Shown here: positions 34,430 through 42,709 of the stretch, one piece after another | How the letters are laid out: each line of letters starts with the position of its first letter | Position numbering within the stretch: position 1 is the first letter of the stretch | DNA from: Lewinellaceae bacterium | GTDB lineage: Bacteria > Bacteroidota > Bacteroidia > Chitinophagales > Saprospiraceae | DNA: 64,000 nucleotides | Assembly (NCBI GenBank): GCA_020636325.1 | Contig: JACJYC010000005.1 | Span: 186,001-250,000, forward strand | Direction: 5' to 3' | The notes under the pieces: generated by a model | The model's database searches: none | What the model was told of the DNA's origin: nothing | Seen by the model: only the letters and a program-made list of their open reading frames with translations | Position numbers and translations under genes: made by a program

Positions 34430-35143
34430 ATGAGCCTGAAATACAAACGCGTCCTGCTAAAACTCAGCGGCGAATCCTTGATGGGGAAACAAGGTTTCGG
34501 CATTTCGCCAGACAAATTGCACCATTACGCCGATGAGATCAAAGGACTCGTTGATCTGGGCGTCGAAGTCGCCGTGGTCATCGGCGGCGGCAATATCTTC
34601 CGCGGGCTTCAGGCGGAATCCTCGGGGATCGAACGGGTACAGGGCGACTATATGGGCATGCTGGCCACCGTAATCAACGGCATGGCCCTGCAAAGCGTGC
34701 TGGAGGAAAAAGGCCTGTATACCCGCCTTATCTCCGCTATCGAAATGAAGGCTATTGCCGAACCCTATATCCGCCGTCGCTGCATACGGCACCTCGAAAA
34801 GGGCCGCGTGCTGATCTTTTCTTCCGGCACCGGCAGCCCCTACTTCACCACCGACTCCGCTGCGGCACTCCGCGCCAGCGAGATCAACGCCGAAGTGATC
34901 CTTAAAGGAACCCGCGTCGACGGGGTCTATTCAGCCGACCCGGAAAAGGATCCGACTGCCACCAAATTCGATACCATTTCCTTCGCCAAAGTCATCAGCG
35001 AAGGCCTCGCCGTCATGGACATGACCGCTTTTACCCTCTGCCGGGAAAACAATGTGCCCATTATCGTGTTCGATATTATTGAAAAAGGCAACCTGACCAG
35101 GATCGTCCAGGGCGAACGGATCGGTACCCTGGTAGCAGGTTAA
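34430..35143 (+). CDS. pyrH: UMP kinase
   Basis: 237 residues, the hexameric bacterial type. Phosphorylates UMP to UDP in pyrimidine synthesis. Signatures are YKRVLLKLSGESLMGKQGFG, VAVVIGGGNIFRGL, DYMGMLATVINGMALQ and GTGSPYFTTDSAAALRASEI, ending VVDMTAF-like AVMDMTAFTLCRENNVPI. In many bacteria frr follows; here a repeat and an acyl-CoA carboxylase gene do. Confidence 0.97.
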   Translation: MSLKYKRVLLKLSGESLMGKQGFGISPDKLHHYADEIKGLVDLGVEVAVVIGGGNIFRGLQAESSGIERVQGDYMGMLATVINGMALQSVLEEKGLYTRLISAIEMKAIAEPYIRRRCIRHLEKGRVLIFSSGTGSPYFTTDSAAALRASEINAEVILKGTRVDGVYSADPEKDPTATKFDTISFAKVISEGLAVMDMTAFTLCRENNVPIIVFDIIEKGNLTRIVQGERIGTLVAG

Positions 35144-35149
35144 TCCTGC

Positions 35150-35204
35150 CTGTTGATTTGTTTATGCGTTGATGCGTTGAGCTGATTCGAATCAACAAAT
35201 CAAC
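35150..35204 (+). repeat. GTTGATTTG repeat hairpin at the pyrH 3' end
   Basis: GTTGATTTGTT and AACAAATCAAC form a perfect 11-bp stem enclosing TATGCGTTGATGCG units. The same GTTGATTTG motif in gene sense starts downstream of the aminotransferase at 38594-38712. Possibly the pyrH terminator. Confidence 0.75.
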
Positions 35205-35256
35205 CACGCGTGCAGCATGGCAGATCAGATCCGCAAATCAACCAACAATAAAATTA

Positions 35257-36882
35257 ATGGATTCCAAAGCCCTCGAACGCGCCAGAAACGTGGACAGCAT
35301 GAAGCTGCTCGTCTCCCAGATGAACCGCAAACTGGACGTCATCAAGGAAGGCGGCGGTAAAAAGCGGCTGGACAAACAGCGCGCTCAAGGCAAAATGACT
35401 GCCCGCGAGCGGATCGATTATCTCCTGGACAAAGACAAACCCTTCCTCGAAATCGGCGCCTTTGCCGGCTATGAAATGTACGCCGAAGAAGGCGGCTGCC
35501 CGGCAGCAGGCGTGGTGGCCGGGCTGGGTTATATCCGGGGCCGCCAATGCGTGGTCGTAGCCAACGATGCGTCCGTTAAAGCCGGCGCCTGGTTCCCCAT
35601 TACCGGCAAAAAGAACCTCCGGGCGCAGGAGATCTCCATGGAAAACCGCCTGCCGATCATCTACCTGGTGGACAGCGCAGGGGTCTTCCTCCCTATGCAG
35701 GATGAGATCTTTCCCGATAAAGAACACTTCGGCAGAATATTCCGGAACAACGCGCGGATGTCGGCCATGGGCATACCGCAAATCGCCGCGATCATGGGCA
35801 GCTGCGTGGCAGGCGGCGCTTACCTCCCCATCATGTCGGATGAAGCCCTGATCGTAGAAGGCACCGGTTCCATCTTTCTGGCGGGCCCCTACCTGGTGAA
35901 AGCCGCCATCGGCGAAGAAGTCGACAAGGAAACGCTCGGCGGCGCCACCACCCAAACCGAAATATCCGGCGTTTGCGATTATAAAATGCCGGATGACCCC
36001 ACCTGCCTGGATACCATCAAGGACCTGGTCGACAAGATCGGCCATTTCCCCGATGCCGGTTTCGACCGCATTGATCCGGTTGCGCCCAAAGCCGATCCGG
36101 CGGAGATCTACGAGATCTTCCCCGAGGAGGGCTCCAAACCCTATTCCTCCGTAAAAATCCTCGAACGCCTCGTCGACGATTCGAAACTGACCTATTACAA
36201 AGACGGCTACGGCAAGACCATTATCTGCGCCTACGCCCGGATCGACGGCTGGTCGGTCGGCATTGTGGCCAATAACCGGGAAGTCGTCAGGTCGGCCAAA
36301 GGCGAAATGCAATTCGGCGGCGTCATTTATTCCGATTCTGCGGATAAAGCCGCCCGGTTCATCATGAATTGCAACCAGAAAAAGATCCCCCTCGTCTTCC
36401 TGCAGGATGTGACCGGCTTCATGGTCGGTTCCCGGTCGGAACAGGGCGGCATCATCAAGGACGGCGCCAAGATGGTCAATGCCGTTTCCAATTCTACCGT
36501 CCCGAAGTTTACCATTGTCATGGGCAATTCCTACGGAGCAGGCAACTACGCCATGTGCGGCAAGGCCTACGACCCCAGGCTGATCGTAGCCTGGCCGACC
36601 GCCAAAATTGCAGTGATGGGTGGAACGCAAGCCGCCAAAACATTGCTGCAGATCCAGGTGTCCTCCAAGTCGGAGACGCTCACCGAAGAGGACGAAAAAG
36701 CCCTGCTGAAAGAAATCCAGGATAAATACGACCGGCAAACGACGGCTTACTACGCAGCGTCCCGCCTTTGGGTCGACGCCATCATCGACCCGCTGGAAAC
36801 CCGCACCTGGATCTCCGAAGGCATTCGCGCGGCGAACAATGCACCGGTTGAGCCGTTCAACGTCGGCGTTTTCCAGGTCTGA
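35257..36882 (+). CDS. Acyl-CoA carboxylase beta (carboxyltransferase) subunit, methylcrotonyl-/propionyl-CoA type
   Basis: 541 residues. Carboxyltransferase domain halves: N-terminal (TARERIDYLLDKDKPFLEIG, EGGCPAAGVVAGLGYIRGRQ, LVDSAGVFLPMQDEIFPDKE, MGSCVAGGAYLPIMSDEALI) and C-terminal (GWSVGIVANNREVVRSAKGE, VFLQDVTGFMVGSRSEQGGI, GNSYGAGNYAMCGKAYDPRL). The FLPMQDEIFPDKEHFGRIF block favours methylcrotonyl-CoA carboxylase of leucine breakdown. No biotinylated alpha subunit gene is adjacent, so it must be encoded elsewhere. Confidence 0.9.
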   Translation: MDSKALERARNVDSMKLLVSQMNRKLDVIKEGGGKKRLDKQRAQGKMTARERIDYLLDKDKPFLEIGAFAGYEMYAEEGGCPAAGVVAGLGYIRGRQCVVVANDASVKAGAWFPITGKKNLRAQEISMENRLPIIYLVDSAGVFLPMQDEIFPDKEHFGRIFRNNARMSAMGIPQIAAIMGSCVAGGAYLPIMSDEALIVEGTGSIFLAGPYLVKAAIGEEVDKETLGGATTQTEISGVCDYKMPDDPTCLDTIKDLVDKIGHFPDAGFDRIDPVAPKADPAEIYEIFPEEGSKPYSSVKILERLVDDSKLTYYKDGYGKTIICAYARIDGWSVGIVANNREVVRSAKGEMQFGGVIYSDSADKAARFIMNCNQKKIPLVFLQDVTGFMVGSRSEQGGIIKDGAKMVNAVSNSTVPKFTIVMGNSYGAGNYAMCGKAYDPRLIVAWPTAKIAVMGGTQAAKTLLQIQVSSKSETLTEEDEKALLKEIQDKYDRQTTAYYAASRLWVDAIIDPLETRTWISEGIRAANNAPVEPFNVGVFQV

Positions 36883-36887
36883 CCCCA

Positions 36888-36971
36888 GGATTCTTAAGCC
36901 CGCAGGGATTGAGAAGCCTTTATACCCCGCCCGGATTCTTAAGCCCGCCGACAGGCAGGGATTGAGAAGCC
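36888..36971. repeat. Two direct copies of GGATTCTTAAGCCCGC..GGGATTGAGAAGCC
   Basis: Copies at 36888-36918 and 36932-36971. Within each copy the two halves are imperfect inverted repeats (GGATTCTTAAGCCC with GGGATTGAGAAGCC), so each can form a hairpin after the carboxylase stop codon. No gene in 36883-37054. Confidence 0.8.
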
Positions 36972-37054
36972 AATGAATGCCGCAACGTCCATCCCCCAAG
37001 TCCGGCTTACCAATCGGCCTTCCTTGAGGCCAGGCTCGCTTAGTAATCCGGGGG

Positions 37055-38593
37055 TTATTGGATTTCAAAAACCAATACCGAGATCGGCGGAACCTTTACT
37101 TTGAGCTTGTCGCCGCTCAGGACAAAATCCTCGTATTTCACCGGTTTGATCTTATCCGGATGATCAAAGGTGTTGTGATCCTGGATTTTGGCCGAGGTCA
37201 ATATCCTGCACGCAGCTTTGGAGGCGTTGGCGCCGCGGATATCGATGATCACTTCCTGCGGTGCGCCGGTGGCGATATTGACCAGTGAAATATGCATCTT
37301 ACCGGCGGCGTCGCGGGAGGCGGAAGCCGACAGGGCCGGTAATTTTTGGCCGTCTATTTCAAAATCGCCGGTCTTGAGATCCAGCGGCAGCAAAGTGGCG
37401 TCCTGGTGCACATTGTACATTTCCATGACATGGTAGGTCGGCGTCAGGATCATTTTTTCCCCTTCCGTTAACACCACGGCTTGCAACACATTCACGGTCT
37501 GGGCCAGATTGGCCATCCGGACCCTATCCGCATGATTATTGAAGATATTGAGCGTCACACCGGCGATCATGGCATCGCGCATGGTATTTTGCTGGAACAG
37601 GAATCCGGGGTTTGTACCGGGTTCGACGTCGTACCAGCCGCCCCATTCGTCAACTACCAGCGCCACCCGTTTGTCCGGGTCGTATTTATCCATAATGGTT
37701 GAATGGCGGTTTACGAGCTCCTCCATCTGGATGGCCCGCTGCATGGTCGTGAAATACTGCTGCGTGGTAAAATCGGTAGCCGAGCTTTTATTGCCCCAAT
37801 CGATCACGGAGTAGTGGTGCAAGGCGACGCCTTCCAGCAGGTTGCGCGGGATGTTCTTCATCAGGACCTCGGTCCAGTTATAGTCGCCGGAGCTGGCGCC
37901 GGAAGCGATCCGGAAGATGCGTTCATTGCCCCAGGAGGCATTCATAAAGGTGGCGTACTTGCGGTATTCATCTGCGTAGTATTCCGGGCGCATATGGCCG
38001 CCGCAGCCCCAGGCTTCGTTGCCGATACCCCAGAAACGGACCTTCCAGGGATCCGTTCTGCCGTTTTTGGCGCGAAGGTCCGACATCGGGCTGACGCCTT
38101 TGAAGTCGACGTACTGCACCCAGTCAGACAGTTCCTGTACGGTGCCGCTGCCGACATTGCCGGAAAGGTAGGGTTCGGTACCGAGCAGTTCGCACATATT
38201 GAGGAATTCATGGGTACCGAAGCTGTTATCTTCCGTTACGCCGCCCCACCAGGTATTCACGATGGTCGGCCGTTGGTCCTTGGGGCCGATACCGTCCTTC
38301 CAGTGGTAGGTATCCGCGAAGCATCCGCCCGGCCAGCGCAGGTTGGGGATCTTGAGCTTTTTCAGGGCATCGACGATGTCATTCCGGACCCCGTTGGTAT
38401 TGGGGATCTTCGTATTGCCTTCACCGACGTAGAAGCCGTCGTAGATGCAGCGGCCGAGGTGTTCGGCAAAATGACCGTAGATATGTTTGTTGATGGTGTA
38501 GGCGCCCTGGTCGGCGTTGATGATGATCTGGTTTTGCGCCAGACAATTGGCTGCAATCCCGATCAGGAGCAGGAGTAGGGTGTTCTTGAGCAT
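37055..38593 (-). CDS. Alpha-L-arabinofuranosidase, GH51 family, secreted
   Basis: 512 residues with a signal peptide (MLKNTLLLLLIGIAANCLAQ). Removes arabinofuranosyl side chains from plant arabinan or arabinoxylan. The (beta/alpha)8 domain has HIYGHFAEHLGRCIYDG, NLRWPGGCFADTYHW, the acid/base Glu193 in WGIGNEAWGCGGH and the nucleophile Glu316 in ALVVDEWGGWYDVEPG. A beta-sandwich follows from about 390 to the end (VPPISVLVFEIQ). Most GH51 enzymes are cytosolic, so a signal peptide marks the Bacteroidota periplasmic or secreted subgroup. No SusCD genes are nearby. Confidence 0.94.
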   Translation of the reverse strand: MLKNTLLLLLIGIAANCLAQNQIIINADQGAYTINKHIYGHFAEHLGRCIYDGFYVGEGNTKIPNTNGVRNDIVDALKKLKIPNLRWPGGCFADTYHWKDGIGPKDQRPTIVNTWWGGVTEDNSFGTHEFLNMCELLGTEPYLSGNVGSGTVQELSDWVQYVDFKGVSPMSDLRAKNGRTDPWKVRFWGIGNEAWGCGGHMRPEYYADEYRKYATFMNASWGNERIFRIASGASSGDYNWTEVLMKNIPRNLLEGVALHHYSVIDWGNKSSATDFTTQQYFTTMQRAIQMEELVNRHSTIMDKYDPDKRVALVVDEWGGWYDVEPGTNPGFLFQQNTMRDAMIAGVTLNIFNNHADRVRMANLAQTVNVLQAVVLTEGEKMILTPTYHVMEMYNVHQDATLLPLDLKTGDFEIDGQKLPALSASASRDAAGKMHISLVNIATGAPQEVIIDIRGANASKAACRILTSAKIQDHNTFDHPDKIKPVKYEDFVLSGDKLKVKVPPISVLVFEIQ

Positions 38594-38712
38594 GGTTTTA
38601 AAGTTGATTTGTTGTTGATTTGTTGATGCGTTGATTTGTTGATTTGGTGATTTGAGTATCTTTTAAAGCGAAAATTCAAATCAACAAATCAACAGATTCT
38701 CGAATCAACCAT
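38594..38712 (-). repeat. GTTGATTTG repeat block between aminotransferase and GH51 genes
   Basis: Read on the minus strand, GTTGATTTG units begin shortly after the aminotransferase stop codon and reappear inverted as CAAATCAAC before the GH51 start. Same family and gene-relative orientation as at pyrH (35150-35204). Confidence 0.85.
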
Positions 38713-39984
38713 TTAACCCCGCAGGGCCCTGGCAAATATTTCCAGCGCTTCATCGATTTCTTCCTCCGAGACTACCAGCGGCGGAATCCAGCGGATGACG
38801 TTCTTATAGCTGCCGCAGCCCAGGAGCAGGAGCCGGTCGGCCAGGCAGGCTTTCTGCACTTTGGACATCGTGTCCGGATCGGGAGAGCCGTCCGGTTTGG
38901 TGAATTCGACGGCGGCCATCAGGCCGATTCCGCGTACATCGCCCATAGCAGGGTGGGCTCCCTGCAGCCGGCGAAGACCCGCCATCAATTGTTTGCCGCG
39001 CTTTTCCGCGTTTTCCACCAGACCTTCTTCCCGGATCACATCGAGGGTGGCGCAGGCCGCGGCGCAGGCAATTGCACTGCCGCCGCCGTAGGTACCGCCG
39101 TGGGAGCCCGGGGTCCATTTGGCCATGAGGGCTTCAGAGGCTGCGATGCCGGATATCGGCAGGCCGCTGCCCAGGCCTTTGGCCATAACGATAATGTCGG
39201 GTTTGATACCAGCGTGTTCAAAACAGAAGAATTTGCCGGTACGCCCGAACCCGGTTTGCACCTCATCCATGATCAGCAAGATCCCGTACTGATCGCAGAT
39301 GCGGCGCATTTCCCGGAGGAAGGCCGGCGGGGCGGGCACGTATCCCCCCTCGCCCATCACGGGTTCGATGATCATGGCCGCGGTTTCTTCGGGCGCCGTT
39401 TGGGTATGCAGCAGGTGTTCGAGTTCCTTCACGCAAAAATCCACCGTTTCCTCTTCGCTCCAGCCGTAGTGGTAGGCATTGGGCCAGGGGGCCATCACGA
39501 TACCTGAAGGCAGCGGCTGGTAACCGGCCCGCACCATCGGCCGTGAGCTGGTCATGGCCATGCACAAGTGGCTCCGGCCGTGGAAACCGCCCTGAAAGAC
39601 GATGATATCCTTGCGGCCGGTAGCAAAGCGCGCCAGTTTGACGCAGGCTTCGGTAGCTTCCGTCCCGCTGTTGGCAAAAAAGAAGCGGTCGATCCCGGCA
39701 GGCATGACTTCTGTGAGTTTGGCTGCCAGCTCCACCGCACGCGGATTGACGATGCAATTGATCTGCCCGAACAACAGCCGGGTAGCCTGTTCCTGGATGG
39801 CCTGCACCACCCGGGGATGGCAATGGCCCGTACTGGTCACACCGATACCGGAGGTGAAATCGAGGTACTTGTTACCTTGTTCGTCATACAGATGAACGCC
39901 TTCGCCGTGCGTGGGCTGAAGGGTGGTAAGGTGGGTCCAGACGGAAGAAAGCAGATTAACGGATTGCTGTGTTGTGGTTGACAT
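38713..39984 (-). CDS. Class III (GabT/ArgD-like) PLP-dependent aminotransferase
   Basis: 423 residues from the ATG at 39984 (MSTTTQQSVNLLSSVWTHL); the 14 codons upstream are non-coding. FTSGIGVTSTGHCHPRVVQA, FFANSGTEATEACVKLARFA and VFQGGFHGRSHLCMAMTSS bind PLP and phosphate. The DEVQ element is LIMDEVQTGFGRTGKFFCFE, and the Schiff-base Lys is in IVMAKGLGSGLPISGIAAS. Likely uses an omega-amino acid such as 4-aminobutyrate. Genuine substrate not resolvable, and no succinate semialdehyde dehydrogenase is adjacent. Confidence 0.9.
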   Translation of the reverse strand: MSTTTQQSVNLLSSVWTHLTTLQPTHGEGVHLYDEQGNKYLDFTSGIGVTSTGHCHPRVVQAIQEQATRLLFGQINCIVNPRAVELAAKLTEVMPAGIDRFFFANSGTEATEACVKLARFATGRKDIIVFQGGFHGRSHLCMAMTSSRPMVRAGYQPLPSGIVMAPWPNAYHYGWSEEETVDFCVKELEHLLHTQTAPEETAAMIIEPVMGEGGYVPAPPAFLREMRRICDQYGILLIMDEVQTGFGRTGKFFCFEHAGIKPDIIVMAKGLGSGLPISGIAASEALMAKWTPGSHGGTYGGGSAIACAAACATLDVIREEGLVENAEKRGKQLMAGLRRLQGAHPAMGDVRGIGLMAAVEFTKPDGSPDPDTMSKVQKACLADRLLLLGCGSYKNVIRWIPPLVVSEEEIDEALEIFARALRG

Positions 39985-40087
39985 GATTCGTTCGTAAATG
40001 CCTGATAATTGGATCGTTCCTGGCAAATATCTGAAAAATGTGGCTTATTTCTTATCATCGGCGGATTGCATTCTTTGCAAATCCTCC

Positions 40088-40588
40088 TCAGAGCATCCAT
40101 TCGAAATAAATGAGCGGCGCTTTCCGGTAAACCACCCGCCCGCGTTCCTGCCATCCGCATTTCAGATAGAACCCGCCGGCGCCGGCTTCCGTATCATATG
40201 CGTCCAGCCGGATAGCCTGAGCCGGCCAGTCGCGGGCCGCTTTTTGGGCTTCTTCCAGCAATCGCCGACCGACTCCTTTCCCCTGCAGTTCCGGGATCAC
40301 AGCCATATCAACCAGGTACAAGGGGCGTTTGCAGGGCGTAAAATAGGCCGGATCGATCGCCCAGGGCTTCTTTTGTACCAATCGCAGAACGCCGATAATT
40401 GTACCGTTTTGCTTCGCGGCCAGGAAGCGGGAAGTGTTGCCGATCCCCAACAGGACGCCTTTTTCAGATACGAGCCGGCTCCAATGGCCGAGACCGAATT
40501 TGCCGGAAAGGCGCTCAGCAGCAGCGTTCAACACATTCGCAATTTCAGCTGCTTCTTCCGGTTTTGCCAGTTCAAAAATCAATTCCAT
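40088..40588 (-). CDS. GNAT-family N-acetyltransferase
   Basis: 166 residues. The acetyl-CoA-binding motif A is LVDMAVIPELQGKGVGRRLL, preceded by the strand IIGVLRLVQKKPWAIDP and followed by AIRLDAYDTEAGAGGFYLKC and GWQERGRVVYRKAPLIYFE. Substrate unknown. Last of three closely spaced minus-strand genes (5 bp after the GyrI-like gene). Confidence 0.88.
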   Translation of the reverse strand: MELIFELAKPEEAAEIANVLNAAAERLSGKFGLGHWSRLVSEKGVLLGIGNTSRFLAAKQNGTIIGVLRLVQKKPWAIDPAYFTPCKRPLYLVDMAVIPELQGKGVGRRLLEEAQKAARDWPAQAIRLDAYDTEAGAGGFYLKCGWQERGRVVYRKAPLIYFEWML

Positions 40589-40593
40589 ACGGT

Positions 40594-41091
40594 TTATTTA
40601 ACAGGGATCCAAACCTCTTCTTCCGAATTGGGGTCAGCCGGCCCTTTATACCGGTCATCCATGCATTCAAAATGAGGCCGATGGTCCAGTTCATATCCCG
40701 ATTGCGGCAGCCAGACGTCGTAAAAATAACGGGATGCCGCCAGAAATTCTGCCATACCGCCGCGATAGGTAAACACAGCATACGTCCCGCCGGGCAGTAT
40801 ATAGGTTGCCATCTCTTCGGGGGGACGGCCAAAATCGCTTACTTCAACAGCCGCCCACTTGTCGAACAGGGTATCCGGCGAAAAACTGTGGAATGCCGGA
40901 ATGGAATCGAATACCTGAATGGAATAAAAATTCGCGTCAACCTTATCTCGGATCTCCTTTTGCCGGGATTTGAACTGCCGCCAAAGCGAGGAGGCGGCGT
41001 TTTCAGCCAGGCACGTTCGGATGCGCATACCGATCATTTTTCTGGATGGCATGCGCCGGATATCAGGTTGAACGGGTAAATTTGGATTCAT
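40594..41091 (-). CDS. GyrI-like / AraC effector-binding domain protein
   Basis: 165 residues. The fold is a stand-alone SOUL/GyrI-like effector-binding domain: MPSRKMIGMRIRTCLAENAA with LWRQFKSRQKEI, then EEMATYILPGGTYAVFTYRG, YFYDVWLPQSGYELDHRPHF and the closing EEEVWIPVK, which is nearly invariant in such proteins. Members bind hydrophobic or cationic small molecules; some protect gyrase or hydrolyse toxins. Middle gene of a three-gene operon. Confidence 0.88.
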   Translation of the reverse strand: MNPNLPVQPDIRRMPSRKMIGMRIRTCLAENAASSLWRQFKSRQKEIRDKVDANFYSIQVFDSIPAFHSFSPDTLFDKWAAVEVSDFGRPPEEMATYILPGGTYAVFTYRGGMAEFLAASRYFYDVWLPQSGYELDHRPHFECMDDRYKGPADPNSEEEVWIPVK

Positions 41092-41101
41092 GGTACCTGC
41101 A

Positions 41102-42058
41102 TTAAAGGTTCTTGAAAAAATCCCAGATCACATCGCAGGCAACAATGTCTTTGCTGGTTTTCCCGATCAGGCCTTCGCCGAGGTATTGCCTGCCGCCCGG
41201 CCAGGTATGCCCTCCGCCATTGATCCGGTAAAAGACGAGCGCGCCTTGTCCGGCACATCCGCCGAACTCCTGTACAGTGACCGTGGTTCCGTCGTTTTCC
41301 TTATCAGGCAGGTTGACTGACGGCCTTTTTTGAGTGCAACCGTTCTTCTCTTGCCAGAATCGAATGTAGTCCCCGGTAGGTACAATTTCGCCTCTGGATT
41401 GGCCGAGTACTTTTACCTGCCCGCCTTCATACGGGACGATCTTGTCGGCAGTCCCGTTCATGATCATCACGGCGACGGGTTTGGAGGGGTTGCATTCCGG
41501 CAGGTATTCGGCTGAAAGCGTGGCCGTCAGAACGGCGCCACCCCGAAACAGATCGGCCCGGTCGCACAGCAACCTGGACGACATGAAGCCGCCGTTTGAC
41601 ATGCCTGAGGTAAAAATACGGTCGGCATCTACTGCATATCGCCCTTTTAATCCATCAATGATGGCGGCTATAAAACCAACATCGTCAATATGCTCACGCC
41701 AGGCGGTCACCTTATCCGATTGGCGCCCGTCGTTCCAGTTTTTGTCCACCGCCTCCGGATATACCACAATGAACCCGTCGCGGTCGGCCAGTTCATTGAA
41801 TCGCCCGAAGGTCAGGCCGATATTTCCCAGGGCCGTACCGCCGCCGCCGTGAATATTGAAAAGGACCGGAAGCGGCCGGTTCATTTTCTCCGCCGGCGGC
41901 AGATGTACCAGGTATAATCGCTCACGCCCCTCCCAGGTCATCTTAAATTCCGTTACCTGGGAATTGTATGCACTATTCCGGAGCGACTTGCACCCGGTCA
42001 CTGCAATGCCTGTGACGGCTATCCCCAGCGCAATTCGGATCCAATTATTCTTTCTCAT
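41102..42058 (-). CDS. PHB depolymerase/feruloyl esterase-like lipoprotein (LpqC family)
   Basis: 318 residues from the ATG at 42058; lipobox AVTGC (Cys23) gives an outer-membrane or periplasmic lipoprotein. The alpha/beta-hydrolase has the oxyanion HGGGG in PLPVLFNIHGGGGTALG, nucleophile Ser154 in TSGMSNGGFMSSRLLCD, acid region MIMNGTADKIVPYEGG and the catalytic His in RINGGGHTWPGG. This is the polyhydroxybutyrate depolymerase / acetyl-xylan or feruloyl esterase subgroup. First gene of an operon with the GyrI-like and GNAT genes. Confidence 0.9.
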   Translation of the reverse strand: MRKNNWIRIALGIAVTGIAVTGCKSLRNSAYNSQVTEFKMTWEGRERLYLVHLPPAEKMNRPLPVLFNIHGGGGTALGNIGLTFGRFNELADRDGFIVVYPEAVDKNWNDGRQSDKVTAWREHIDDVGFIAAIIDGLKGRYAVDADRIFTSGMSNGGFMSSRLLCDRADLFRGGAVLTATLSAEYLPECNPSKPVAVMIMNGTADKIVPYEGGQVKVLGQSRGEIVPTGDYIRFWQEKNGCTQKRPSVNLPDKENDGTTVTVQEFGGCAGQGALVFYRINGGGHTWPGGRQYLGEGLIGKTSKDIVACDVIWDFFKNL

Positions 42059-42100
42059 AAAGCGTTGCACCTTTTGGAGGCTTGAATTTAAAAAAATCTG

Positions 42101-42197
42101 ACCCACCCTCTCACCCTCTCACCCTCTCACACCCTCACACCCTCACACCCTCTCACCCTCTCTCACCCTCTCTCACCCCCTCACCCCCTCACCCTCC
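42101..42197 (-). repeat. 8-bp tandem repeat (GTGAGAGG)n overlapping the CMD gene 3' end
   Basis: On the minus strand GGGTGAGG/GTGAGAGG units run across the stop codon (42173-42175). The last codons of the CMD gene (EGVRG) are therefore encoded by the repeat. Same unit and gene-relative orientation as 19715-19785. Confidence 0.92.
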
Positions 42198-42526
42198 AGC
42201 TCCTCCCAATACTCCACCGCCCGCCGGGTATGCGGAATGCAGATGGAACCGCCCACGAGATTGGCAATGGCAAATACTTCAAAGACTTCTGCCCGGGTGA
42301 CCCCCAATTCGAAACAGGTGCCCAGGTGGTATCGGATGCAATCGTCGCAGCGCAACACCATTGAAGCGACCAGCCCCAGCAGTTCCTTGGTCTTTTTGTC
42401 CAGCGCACCGTCTTGATAAGCGTTGGTATCCAGATTGAAAAAACGTTTCAGGACCTTGTTATCTTCCGACAGGATGCGCTCGTTCATGCGGGCGCGATAT
42501 TCGTTAAAGGATTGAACGATAGACAT
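42173..42526 (-). CDS. Carboxymuconolactone decarboxylase (AhpD-like) family protein
   Basis: 117 residues. The family core is LDKKTKELLGLVASMVLRCD, with the redox CxxC-type motif CDDCIRYHLGTCFELGV (Cys pair and following His), then EVFEVFAIANLVGGSI. Small all-helical proteins of this type include alkylhydroperoxidases and gamma-carboxymuconolactone decarboxylases; the CxxC-His pattern supports the peroxidase-like activity. The C-terminus ends inside a tandem repeat, so its last residues probably vary between strains. Confidence 0.9.
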   Translation of the reverse strand: MSIVQSFNEYRARMNERILSEDNKVLKRFFNLDTNAYQDGALDKKTKELLGLVASMVLRCDDCIRYHLGTCFELGVTRAEVFEVFAIANLVGGSICIPHTRRAVEYWEELEGEGVRG

Positions 42527-42537
42527 GTTTTTTGATT

Positions 42538-42545
42538 CAAAGGTA
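42538..42545 (-). promoter_or_regulatory. -7 box (TACCTTTG) for the CMD gene
   Basis: A perfect TAnnTTTG on the minus strand 12 bp before the ATG at 42526 predicts an almost leaderless mRNA. Confidence 0.6.
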
Positions 42546-42709
42546 GCTGATTTGAAGAGGAATTCGTTTCTTTATTGGAGGTTGGCGGATTGGGGGCGGT
42601 GATTTACCTCCTTCGCAGAAGCTCCGGCCTCCTGACGATGAAGCCGCATTCGGCGGTCGGAGTCGGCGGCCGGATGTTGATCCGTTGATCTGACGCCTTT
42701 ACAGCAGTT

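Noticed and set aside
35254..37068. 604-residue minus-strand ORF
   Set aside because: Antisense shadow of the acyl-CoA carboxylase gene; biased codon pattern of the opposite strand and no recognisable domain.
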